Shown: one piece after another, positions 1-6,265 of the stretch
How positions within the stretch are numbered: position 1 is the first letter of the stretch
Layout of the letters: each line of letters begins with the position of its first letter
Assembly: GCA_029937135.1 (NCBI GenBank)
Contig: JAPYQX010000123.1
Span: forward strand, 1-8,112
Reading direction: 5' to 3'
Origin: Nitrospinota bacterium
GTDB lineage: Bacteria; UBA8248
Length of the DNA: 8,112 nt
Program-made: the position numbers and the translations under genes
The notes under the pieces: model-generated
Databases searched by the model: none
Seen by the model: only the letters and a program-made list of their open reading frames with translations
Told to the model about the DNA's origin: nothing

Positions 1-1665
1 CTTGAGATAATCATCGGTCACCTGCCGGAGAATATCCACTTCGTTCTTGATCGAGCGGAGCAGCGACCAGGCCTCCGATGTCTCCTCGCCCTCGTAGCGG
101 CCGAGTTCGTCTCCAAGCAGTTCGGCGTTGAGGTTGATGGCCGAAAGGGGGTTCCGGATTTCGTGGGCCACCTGGGCGCTCATCTTTCCGACGATGGTGA
201 GGCGCTCTTGCTGGAGGAGTTGTTGCTCGAGGGCGCGGCGCTCGGTGACATCCTTGATATAGAGAATGACCTGATGCGTCCGTCCGTCGGACCCGAAAAT
301 CGGATACGAATAGAGCTCGGCGTCCATCCGCCTCCCGCCGGGCAACTCGACCGAGCGCTCGGCGGTGCCCGGCCTGCCGCTCTCGAAAGTGTGGATCGCA
401 AGGCTCCTGTCCGCGAGCCCCTCGGGAAGGGAAGCACCCCCCTCCCCGCCCCAGGTGAGGAAGACGAGGTCGGGTATCTCGCAGTCGAGCAGCAGGCCCA
501 TCTCACGGTTCACCATCAAAATCCTGAAACGCTCGTCGAGGATGCAAATGCTGTCGGTAATTCCGTCGAAGAGGGCCTGGAGCCGCGTTTTGCTCTCAAG
601 GACCTGGCCCGACCAGTGAAGCCGGTCCTCGACGCGGATGCGCCGCCTCTCGCGGTCGAGGATGAGAAGGGCGGCGGCGATGATCACGGCGAAGCCGAAG
701 CTCGTCACCAGAAAACTTTTCCGGAAGGTGCGCCGCACAAGGTCGCCCACCTCCGAGGAGGAGGCCGTCACCGCCAGGGTCCACTGCTCCGGGCCAACCA
801 GGAGCGGGGAAAACGCGGTGAGGGTCCGGCCCTTGCGCGAGACCTTTCCGGGACGAAAATCAAAATGCCAGTCGAAGCCCCGCTCGCCGCGCAGCATCCG
901 CGCCGCGCTTCGCTTGAGGCGTTCATCCCCGCTGCGGCTGGCGATATCGCCCAGGCGCTCCCCCTCGAACACCGGAAACCCCGGCGAGATTAAAATTCGC
1001 CCGGCGCCGTCCATCAGCCAGGCGCGCCCCTTCAGCCCCGATTGAACCGGGTTGACGAAGGCGCGGGCCAGGTCATCGAGCAGCACCGTCGCGAATACCC
1101 AGTCGCGGTTTCCAGTGCGCGCGGCGGTGAAAATAAAATCTGGATCCCCCCCCTTGCGGACGATCAGAAAACACGACTCGGCCCCCGGCGGGCAGCGCGA
1201 CAAAATCCCCGGATTCTCCCGGAGGGAGGCGTCGGGGTCCGGCGCGTCCTCTCTCAGGATACCCACCTCATTGATGCGCGGCCGCCCCCCGAGACGCTCG
1301 TAGAGCCCGGCGATTGCGATCATCCGGCCGGGATGGCCAGGCCCGACCGTCCGGAGGAACCTCGCACTGAAACGCAGGCTGGCTGTCAACTCGTCCAGAA
1401 AAGTGACAATCCGCCCGCTCGCCTGATCGGCGATGAGGAGCTGCTGGCGGTTGAACTGGTTCTCGATATCGTTCCTCGCGCTCGAATGGATTTTCAGCGA
1501 GAGGCCCAGAAGAATGATCAACACCACAGCGACCCCCGAGATGACCACATACCGATACCTACGGTTCACCCGCCGTGACTCGCGGATTCGGGAGGTCGCC
1601 TCCATCGCGGGCTCTTTGTTCTCGTTCCGAGCGTCCATCGGCCGGTCCACCCTCTTCTGGGCCAT
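1..1665 (-). CDS. Membrane sensor histidine kinase, dCache-like sensor plus PAS and HisKA domains (3' end outside window)
   Basis: The minus strand is open from an ATG at 1665 to the window edge: 555 codons, with the C-terminal ATPase domain missing. Seen directly: a charged N-terminus, a membrane helix at about residues 38-57, a roughly 260-residue extracytoplasmic region, a second membrane helix at about 317-336, a PAS-like domain at about 358-470 ending in the typical KDVTERRALE linker, then a HisKA dimerisation domain with the H-box VAHEIRNPLSAI (phosphoacceptor His501). The size and placement of the outer region suggest a double-Cache ligand sensor; this is inferred. Such kinases autophosphorylate on the histidine and pass the phosphate to a response regulator, which is not visible here and may lie past the left edge. 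The ligand is unknown. The start is uncertain: the ATG at 1665 lacks a good ribosome binding site, while the in-frame ATG at 1638 follows an AAGAGGG stretch. The gene is divergent from hrcA. Confidence 0.9.
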   Translation of the reverse strand, partial: MAQKRVDRPMDARNENKEPAMEATSRIRESRRVNRRYRYVVISGVAVVLIILLGLSLKIHSSARNDIENQFNRQQLLIADQASGRIVTFLDELTASLRFSARFLRTVGPGHPGRMIAIAGLYERLGGRPRINEVGILREDAPDPDASLRENPGILSRCPPGAESCFLIVRKGGDPDFIFTAARTGNRDWVFATVLLDDLARAFVNPVQSGLKGRAWLMDGAGRILISPGFPVFEGERLGDIASRSGDERLKRSAARMLRGERGFDWHFDFRPGKVSRKGRTLTAFSPLLVGPEQWTLAVTASSSEVGDLVRRTFRKSFLVTSFGFAVIIAAALLILDRERRRIRVEDRLHWSGQVLESKTRLQALFDGITDSICILDERFRILMVNREMGLLLDCEIPDLVFLTWGGEGGASLPEGLADRSLAIHTFESGRPGTAERSVELPGGRRMDAELYSYPIFGSDGRTHQVILYIKDVTERRALEQQLLQQERLTIVGKMSAQVAHEIRNPLSAINLNAELLGDELGRYEGEETSEAWSLLRSIKNEVDILRQVTDDYLK

Positions 1666-1680
1666 AGATAAAATCGACTA

Positions 1681-1691
1681 ATCATATCATA
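1681..1691 (-). promoter_or_regulatory. Possible -10 region of the histidine kinase gene
   Basis: Read on the minus strand, two overlapping TATGAT hexamers (5 of 6 matches to TATAAT) lie 16-26 bases upstream of the ATG at 1665, in a locally AT-rich stretch. No convincing -35 box sits 16-18 bases further upstream. Transcripts starting from either hexamer would leave a very short leader before the ATG at 1665, which slightly favours translation from the internal ATG at 1638. This is a weak call resting on composition and the -10 match only. Confidence 0.25.
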
Positions 1692-1766
1692 ATCAAAAGC
1701 TTATGAAGGATAACACCCGCGGACGGAAAATAATCCTTTGCCCGGCCCTTTCCGAAAATCCTTTTA

Positions 1767-1795
1767 TTGACAGCCCCCACCCCTAGCCTTAAGCT
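1767..1795 (+). promoter_or_regulatory. Sigma70-type promoter of the hrcA operon
   Basis: A perfect TTGACA -35 box (1767-1772) is followed by a 17-base spacer and a weak -10, TAAGCT (1790-1795), which keeps the most conserved T, A and final T positions. Transcription would start near 1802, directly before the CIRCE element, which is the usual geometry for an HrcA-repressed promoter. The -35 is clear; the -10 assignment is tentative. Confidence 0.6.
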
Positions 1796-1805
1796 CAACA
1801 AAATA

Positions 1806-1832
1806 TTAGCACTCTGCCCGAAAGAGTGCTAA
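1806..1832. promoter_or_regulatory. CIRCE operator (HrcA binding site)
   Basis: TTAGCACTC (1806-1814), a 9-base spacer (1815-1823) and GAGTGCTAA (1824-1832) make a perfect inverted repeat identical to the CIRCE consensus TTAGCACTC-N9-GAGTGCTAA. HrcA dimers bind this element and repress transcription; in the known systems GroEL keeps HrcA active and heat-damaged proteins titrate GroEL away. It lies 34 bases upstream of the hrcA start codon and just downstream of the predicted promoter, implying autoregulation of hrcA and the genes behind it. Confidence 0.97.
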
Positions 1833-1866
1833 TCTCGGCCCATCGCCCTTTTCTGGAATCCCAAAA

Positions 1867-2946
1867 ATGGCCACGAACCCCACCAATCTATCGACCAGGA
1901 CCCAGGATGTCCTCCGCGCCGTCGTGAACACCTTTATCGAAACCGGAGAACCCGTGGGTAGCCGGACGCTCTCAAAGCGAATTCCCATCACCCTGAGCCC
2001 GGCCACCATCCGCAACATCATGGGCGATCTGGCCGAGGCCGGATTCCTCTCCAAACCCCATGCATCCGCCGGGAGACTCCCGACCGATCTGGGCTACCGC
2101 GTGTTTGTCGATGCGTTGATGAACGTCCACCACATCACCCGCGAGGAGCGCGAGTCCATCCAGAGAAGCTACGCCCACCGCATGGCTCAGGTGGAGCAGG
2201 TCGTCACCCAGGCCTCGCGGATTCTCTCGGAGCTCACGCACCAGGCCGGGGTCGTCCTCCTCCCGGGCCGTGACCAGCTCTTTTTTCAAAACATTCAGTT
2301 TATCCGCATGACCAGCGAAAACGTCCTCGTCGTCATCGTCTCGAAGAGCGGCGTCGTCCAGAACCGCGTCGTCCCCGTCGATGAAGATTTGCCCCAGGAG
2401 GAACTCAACCGGATATCCGGCTACCTCAACGAGGAGTACGGAGGTCTCTCCCTCCGTGAGGTCCGCGCCAAGGTTCTCGAGCACATGGGCGAGGAGCGCG
2501 ACAGCCTCGACATGCTTTATAAAAGGGCCGGCGATCTGAGCCAGCGCACTTTTCTCGATGATGACGAAGAAGACGGCGGCGAGGGACTTTTCGTCGAGGG
2601 CGCCTCGCGGGTATTCACCCAGCCCGATTTCGCCGACGATTTCGAGAAGCTCCAGAATCTCTATCAAGCCTTCGAGTCGAAGAGCAAGCTCATTCGCCTC
2701 CTTGACGGGTGCCTCAATTCTCCCGACATCACCGTGCTGATCGGCTCCGAAAACGATATCGACGGGATGGAGGATTGCAGTGTCGTGGCGCGCTCCTACT
2801 TCATCGACGGCCGCCCGCTGGGCACCATCGGAATCATCGGCCCCAAGCGAATGCGCTACGACCGGATGGTCTCCCTCGTCGAGTGGACGGCGAACGCCGT
2901 GAGCCATTACCTCTCCCACGGAGACCCCAGGATCGATCCAAAGTAG
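1867..2946 (+). CDS. hrcA: Heat-inducible transcription repressor HrcA
   Basis: This is a full-length 359-residue HrcA, close to the family's usual 340-350. Residues about 6-80 form the winged-helix DNA-binding part, with the family signatures LSPATIRNIMGDLAEAGFL and HASAGRLPTDLGYR (residues 65-78). The rest matches the GAF-like and dimerisation parts (for example LLPGRDQLFFQNIQFI and, near the C-terminus, GTIGIIGPKRMRYDRMV). An acidic stretch, DDDEEDGGEG, sits in the variable insert region. HrcA represses heat-shock genes by binding CIRCE, and the perfect CIRCE at 1806-1832 in its own leader shows autoregulation. The ATG at 1867 is chosen because the conserved N-terminus begins just after it; the ribosome binding site is weak (GGA about 9 bases upstream). 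The stop codon overlaps the start of the following dnaJ gene by one base, so the two are probably translationally coupled. No grpE or dnaK follows, unlike the common arrangement. Confidence 0.97.
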   Translation: MATNPTNLSTRTQDVLRAVVNTFIETGEPVGSRTLSKRIPITLSPATIRNIMGDLAEAGFLSKPHASAGRLPTDLGYRVFVDALMNVHHITREERESIQRSYAHRMAQVEQVVTQASRILSELTHQAGVVLLPGRDQLFFQNIQFIRMTSENVLVVIVSKSGVVQNRVVPVDEDLPQEELNRISGYLNEEYGGLSLREVRAKVLEHMGEERDSLDMLYKRAGDLSQRTFLDDDEEDGGEGLFVEGASRVFTQPDFADDFEKLQNLYQAFESKSKLIRLLDGCLNSPDITVLIGSENDIDGMEDCSVVARSYFIDGRPLGTIGIIGPKRMRYDRMVSLVEWTANAVSHYLSHGDPRIDPK

Positions 2947-4046
2947 TGCCCACCCCGGACGCCTATGAAATCCTGGGAGTCCCCCGGAACATCAACGCCA
3001 CCGAAATCCGCAAGGCCTACCGCAAGCTCGCCCTCGACTTTCACCCGGATCGCAACCCCGGAAACCCCGAGGCCGAGACCCGCTTCAAGGAAATCGTCAT
3101 CGCCTATGAAACGCTCCGGGACCCCGCGAAGCGGGCCGCCCAGGATTCGGTACCCCCGGGCTCGGACCCGGGCCTCGGCAATGACGCAAGCACCTTCGAC
3201 CAGGAGTGGGAGGATATCTTCTCCCAGATATTCCGGGGCCGGAGGGGAGCGAAAAAACCCGCACGGGCGCGCGGGGGCGATCTTCAATCCCACATCGACA
3301 TCACCCTCGAAGAGGCCGCCGCCGGCGTCAGCCGCGAAGTCCCGGTGGACCGCCTCTCGGTCTGCGGCCATTGCCGGGGCGAGGGGACGGACCCGGAGGC
3401 CGAGGCCACGGAATGCCGCCTCTGCGGGGGAACAGGCGAGATCAAGTTTTACCGGGGGCTGGCGGTGGTCGCCATTCCCTGCGCCACCTGCATGGGAAGC
3501 GGAGTCCACGCCCGCGAAAAATGCCCCGAGTGCCGGGGGGCCGGCCGCCGCCGCCGGAGGGAGCGCATCCGGATGAAAGTTCCCGCCGCCGCCATGGACG
3601 GCGCCCAACTCAGGGCGCGCGGCAAGGGAGACGAAGGCGGAGGGGGGACCGGCGATCTGATCGTGACGGTTCGCATCAAGGCGCACAAGATATTCAAGCG
3701 CTCCGGAAACGACATCCTCCTCAATCATCCCATCACCATCGCGCAGGCCGCGATGGGAGATGAGATCATTGTCCCCACTGTGAATGGCCGGGTGAAGGTC
3801 CGGATTCCGGCGGGAACCCGGACCGGCCAAATCTTCCGGCTCAAGGGAAAGGGGATATCTCCCCCCGGCGGTCCCCCCGGCGGACAAGGCTCAGGCGATC
3901 AACTGGTGAGCATCACCGTCGAAACCCCTATCCGGCTCAACAAAAAGATCCGCGCCCTGCTATTGGAATTCCAGCGCCTCTCCTCGGTCCCTGCCCACCA
4001 GCTCACGAAGCGGCTCCTCGACAAGGCAAAATCCTTCCTCCGCTGA
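2946..4046 (+). CDS. dnaJ: DnaJ-type co-chaperone (class A J-protein with zinc finger)
   Basis: This 366-residue J-protein stimulates the ATPase of an Hsp70 (DnaK) and delivers unfolded clients to it in the cytoplasm. The J domain spans about residues 5-66, with the essential HPD at 33-35. The zinc-finger domain has all four CXXCXGXG repeats: C140-G147, C157-G164, C179-G186 and C193-G200. The two client-binding C-terminal beta domains follow (DLIVTVRIKAHKIFKRSGND, GRVKVRIPAGT). Unusually, the Gly/Phe-rich linker after the J domain is nearly absent: residues 67-110 read as a short Pro/Asp/Arg-rich segment with a remnant EWEDIFSQIFRG, and the common YDxFG end of the J domain is replaced by AQDSV. 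The start is the GTG at 2946, within TAGTG, overlapping the hrcA stop; frames reading further upstream lie inside hrcA and lack homology. It could be a second, specialised DnaJ paralogue rather than the main one, so the symbol is moderately certain. Confidence 0.9.
   Translation: MPTPDAYEILGVPRNINATEIRKAYRKLALDFHPDRNPGNPEAETRFKEIVIAYETLRDPAKRAAQDSVPPGSDPGLGNDASTFDQEWEDIFSQIFRGRRGAKKPARARGGDLQSHIDITLEEAAAGVSREVPVDRLSVCGHCRGEGTDPEAEATECRLCGGTGEIKFYRGLAVVAIPCATCMGSGVHAREKCPECRGAGRRRRRERIRMKVPAAAMDGAQLRARGKGDEGGGGTGDLIVTVRIKAHKIFKRSGNDILLNHPITIAQAAMGDEIIVPTVNGRVKVRIPAGTRTGQIFRLKGKGISPPGGPPGGQGSGDQLVSITVETPIRLNKKIRALLLEFQRLSSVPAHQLTKRLLDKAKSFLR
3861..3884 (+). repeat. 12-base tandem duplication inside dnaJ
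   Basis: Two adjacent in-frame 12-base units differ only at their last base (CCCCCCGGCGGT and CCCCCCGGCGGA) and encode PPGGPPGG, residues 306-313. This falls in a surface loop of the second C-terminal domain, between FRLKGKGI and GDQLVSITV, where DnaJ proteins usually have a shorter glycine-rich turn. It is probably a slippage duplication tolerated in a loop. Confidence 0.7.
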
Positions 4047-4121
4047 TTGCCGAAACGCAACGCCCCCCTTAAAGTGCCGGAACGGCAGCCGTCGTTTTTC
4101 ATCCCATCGTTATTTTATCCC

Positions 4122-4127
4122 GAGGAG
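4122..4127 (+). promoter_or_regulatory. Ribosome binding site that decides the MaoC-like gene start
   Basis: GAGGAG lies 9 bases before the GTG at 4137. The same frame stays open back to a TTG at 4047 directly after the dnaJ stop, but that codon has no Shine-Dalgarno sequence and the extra 30 residues (Pro- and Arg-rich) do not resemble the family. The site therefore supports GTG 4137 as the start. Confidence 0.7.
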
Positions 4128-4136
4128 TTCAATCCA

Positions 4137-5231
4137 GTGACAAACGAAGCCGAAGAGAGAATCGAGGAATTCGCCGTTAAATCCCGTGAACTGGTCGGCA
4201 AGGAGGTCCGCGAGCGGGGGCCCTGGAACACCGAGGCCTCCGCCGACGCCATCCGCCATTTCGCCTACGGCATCGACGACGACAACCCCCTCTGGCTCGA
4301 TCCGGACTACGCCGCCAAAACCACCGGCGGAAAAATCCAGGCTCCGCCCGCCTTTTTGGTTTCGGTTCTTTACCCCATCCTCCACGGAGCGCCGGTCGTG
4401 GCTCCGCTCTCCTCGCTGATCGGCGGCGTCGCCTGCGAATGGTTCAAGCCCGTCTACGCCGGGGATAAGCTGCGAGCCTCCTCGATCCAGAAAGAAATGT
4501 TCGAGAAAACCAACAAGGCGGGCCGCCGCCTGATCTTCATCATCGGCGAGTTCACCTACCGGAACGGGGCCGACGAGATCGTAGCCAAGGCGACCGGCAC
4601 CATGATCCGCACCCTCCAGGAGGGAACCAGCCTCTTGTACGACCGCGAGATCACCCACTACGACGAGGAGGCCATCGCCGCCATCGAGGCCGAGTACCGC
4701 GCCGAAAAAAGGACCGGCGCCGACACCCGCCACTGGGAGGATGTCGCCCCGGGAGACGAGCTGCCCTCGATGCTTCGCGGACCGCTCACCATCGGGGACA
4801 TGGTGGCCTGGAACGCCGCGCTGGGACCCTCCTACAAGGCCGGCCGCCTCGGCTACCTCGACATCATCAAGGCGCCCCACAACGCCGTCGTCACCCCCAA
4901 GATCGGGCTGCCCGTCAAAAATTCTCAACAGCACGAAGACTTCACCCTCGCCGCGGGCCGGGGGATGCCCGGGCCCTTCGACAACGGGGTGATGCGCTTC
5001 GCCTGGTGCACCCCCTACGTCACGAACTGGATGGGGGACGAGGGCTTCCTCAAGAAGCTCGACTGCCAGGTGCGAAAACCGATGGTCTACGGCGACACGA
5101 TCCGCTACACCGGCAAGGTCGCCGGAAAGGGCGAGGGCGGCTCCGTCACCCTCGAATTCACGGGAACAAACCAGCTCGGCGAGGTCGCCAGCAAGGGCAC
5201 CGCCGAGGTCATCCTGCCGGTGAAGGGCTAG
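4137..5231 (+). CDS. Two-domain MaoC/FAS1-like dehydratase family protein
   Basis: This 364-residue protein appears to hold two hotdog-fold halves, as in MaoC-type enoyl-CoA hydratases/dehydratases. The N-terminal half carries a FAS1-dehydratase-like signature, HFAYGIDDDNPLWLDPDYA (residues 41-59); the C-terminal half has HEDF (266-269) followed by AAGRGMPGPFDNG (272-284), comparable to the IHxDxxYA..GYPGxxxHG region of MaoC domains. Family members add or remove water at the 2,3 position of acyl-CoA substrates. In classic R-hydratases the dyad is Asp and His within DxNPxH; here the first half keeps the Asp (D48) but has Trp53 in place of His, and the second half keeps a His (H266) without the matching Asp. 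The substrate therefore cannot be predicted and activity is not assured. The gene lies 90 bases after dnaJ and 23 bases before prmA on the same strand, so it is probably cotranscribed with both. No link to protein folding is evident from its sequence. Confidence 0.8.
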   Translation: MTNEAEERIEEFAVKSRELVGKEVRERGPWNTEASADAIRHFAYGIDDDNPLWLDPDYAAKTTGGKIQAPPAFLVSVLYPILHGAPVVAPLSSLIGGVACEWFKPVYAGDKLRASSIQKEMFEKTNKAGRRLIFIIGEFTYRNGADEIVAKATGTMIRTLQEGTSLLYDREITHYDEEAIAAIEAEYRAEKRTGADTRHWEDVAPGDELPSMLRGPLTIGDMVAWNAALGPSYKAGRLGYLDIIKAPHNAVVTPKIGLPVKNSQQHEDFTLAAGRGMPGPFDNGVMRFAWCTPYVTNWMGDEGFLKKLDCQVRKPMVYGDTIRYTGKVAGKGEGGSVTLEFTGTNQLGEVASKGTAEVILPVKG

Positions 5232-5254
5232 CCGCCGCGAGAGAGAATCGACGA

Positions 5255-6130
5255 ATGCCCGGATGGATGGAACTGCTCGCCCAGGTGCCCGAAACCATCG
5301 CCGAGGATGCCTCCGCCCGGCTCATCGAATCGGGGGCCTCGGCGGTCGAGACACGTAATTCGAGGCCCGGGGCCGCCCTCCTGATCACCCACTTCCGGCT
5401 AGGGGAGGGGGCGACCGCGAAACTCCGGGCCGCCGAGGTGGCGCTCGCCGAGTTCGGGATCGCGCCCGGCGCCATCGCCGTCCGCAACATCGAGGAGGTG
5501 AACTGGGTCGCCCTGGCGAGGGAGAAATTCACCGCCCGCCCCTACGGAGACCGCCTCTGGGTGCGCCCGCCCTGGGATGAGGGAGTCGCCCCCGGGGGCC
5601 GCGAGGTAATCATCCTCGAGCCCTCTCTGGCCTTCGGAACGGGCCGCCACTCCTCGACCACACTCTGCCTCAACGTGATCGAGCGCTTTTTACGAGATCG
5701 CCCCGCCCGGCGGTTCCTCGACCTAGGTTGCGGCTCGGGCATCCTGAGCGCGGCGGCGCTGAAACTCGGGGCAGATGACGTCCTCGCGCTCGATCTCGAC
5801 CCGGCCGCCGCGGACGCCGCCCAAAAGCTTGCCGAGGAAAACGATCTTGCGGGCCGAATGCGGGTTATGGCCGGAACGCTCGAGCCCGAGACGGCCGGCG
5901 AGTGGTGGGGCGGGGTGGACCTGCTCGCGGCGAATATATACCTCACCCCGCTCCGGGAACTCATGCCAAGAATAGCCGAGGCTCTCGCCCCCGGCGGCCG
6001 GGGGGTCCTGAGCGGCATCGGCTACGAGCAGGCGGACACCCTGGCCGGTATCGCCGAGGCGGCGGGCCTGATCGTCACCGGCCGGAAATACATCGACGAG
6101 TGGGCCGCCATCGAGATCGAAAAATCCTGA
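5255..6130 (+). CDS. prmA: Ribosomal protein L11 methyltransferase PrmA
   Basis: This 291-residue protein is close to the usual PrmA length of about 293. PrmA uses S-adenosylmethionine to trimethylate ribosomal protein L11 in the cytoplasm. The N-terminal substrate-recognition domain covers about residues 1-60, then the linker EEVNWVALAREKFTARPYG leads to the catalytic domain. Signatures: EPSLAFGTGRHSSTT (122-136; family form DPGLAFGTGxHxTT), the SAM-binding FLDLGCGSGILS (154-165), the acidic strand end LALDLDPAA, and LLAANIYLTPL (223-233) in the position of the family ANIL motif. The ATG at 5255 fits the expected N-terminus (WMELLAQVP); a modest GAGAGA lies upstream. It starts 23 bases after the dehydratase-like gene and is the last gene before the terminator at 6237-6265. 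In Firmicutes prmA commonly follows dnaJ, which supports reading this cluster as a rearranged dnaK operon. Confidence 0.95.
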   Translation: MPGWMELLAQVPETIAEDASARLIESGASAVETRNSRPGAALLITHFRLGEGATAKLRAAEVALAEFGIAPGAIAVRNIEEVNWVALAREKFTARPYGDRLWVRPPWDEGVAPGGREVIILEPSLAFGTGRHSSTTLCLNVIERFLRDRPARRFLDLGCGSGILSAAALKLGADDVLALDLDPAAADAAQKLAEENDLAGRMRVMAGTLEPETAGEWWGGVDLLAANIYLTPLRELMPRIAEALAPGGRGVLSGIGYEQADTLAGIAEAAGLIVTGRKYIDEWAAIEIEKS

Positions 6131-6157
6131 ACGTCCTCCTCGCTCATCCCCCTCCTT

Positions 6158-6186
6158 TTGACACCCGCCGCCTCTTTGGGGATACT
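6158..6186 (+). promoter_or_regulatory. Candidate sigma70-type promoter upstream of the terminator
   Basis: A perfect TTGACA (6158-6163), a 17-base spacer and GATACT (6181-6186; 4 of 6 matches to TATAAT) make one of the best promoter-like sequences in the window. It is 27 bases past the prmA stop and 51 bases before the terminator hairpin. Transcription would begin near 6193, giving either a short terminated RNA or an attenuated leader for purD. Only sequence match supports it. Confidence 0.45.
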
Positions 6187-6192
6187 TGCCTC

Positions 6193-6265
6193 AACAGGCG
6201 TGCGCCCCGGCCATCACCGCCGGGGACTCAGGATTGGCCCCGCGATTTCGCGGGGCTTTTTCTTT
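6193..6265 (+). ncRNA. Candidate short structured transcript (small RNA or purD leader attenuator)
   Basis: Between the candidate start point and the terminator's U-tract lies about 73 bases with two hairpins: CCCCGGC/GCCGGGG (6205-6211 with 6219-6225, 7-base loop) and the terminator GCCCCGCG/CGCGGGGC. The 3' arm of the first (CGGGG) could also pair with CCCCG of the terminator's 5' arm, so mutually exclusive folds are possible, as in attenuators. No ATG start lies inside and no known riboswitch class is recognised. In such a GC-rich genome, pairing of this kind can occur by chance. If the promoter is not real, this is simply the 3' untranslated end of the hrcA-prmA transcript. Confidence 0.25.
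6237..6265 (+). terminator. Intrinsic terminator after prmA
   Basis: An 8-base-pair, fully paired GC stem (GCCCCGCG 6237-6244 and CGCGGGGC 6249-6256) with an ATTT loop is followed by TTTTTCTTT (6257-6265). This is a textbook Rho-independent terminator acting on the plus strand; it has no U-tract for the minus strand. It closes the hrcA-dnaJ-maoC-prmA unit, 106 bases after the prmA stop, and separates it from purD. Confidence 0.9.

Noticed and set aside
163..1578. Long plus-strand open frames (276 and 178 codons) at the left end
   Set aside because: They are antisense to the histidine kinase, whose minus-strand frame gives clear membrane helices, a PAS-like domain and an H-box. The plus-strand translations show no recognisable domains and reflect high GC.
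2709..2945. Upstream extension of the dnaJ frame inside hrcA (a possible 445-residue protein)
   Set aside because: The extra 79 residues are Arg/Pro/His-rich frame-shadow sequence; the J domain begins right after the GTG at 2946.
2907..3887. 326-codon minus-strand frame opposite dnaJ, and a 315-codon minus-strand frame opposite hrcA
   Set aside because: Both mirror strongly supported genes and show no domain or plausible ribosome binding evidence.
4047..4136. TTG start for the MaoC-like gene directly after the dnaJ stop
   Set aside because: No ribosome binding site, and the extra residues are unlike the family; GTG 4137 has GAGGAG at good spacing.
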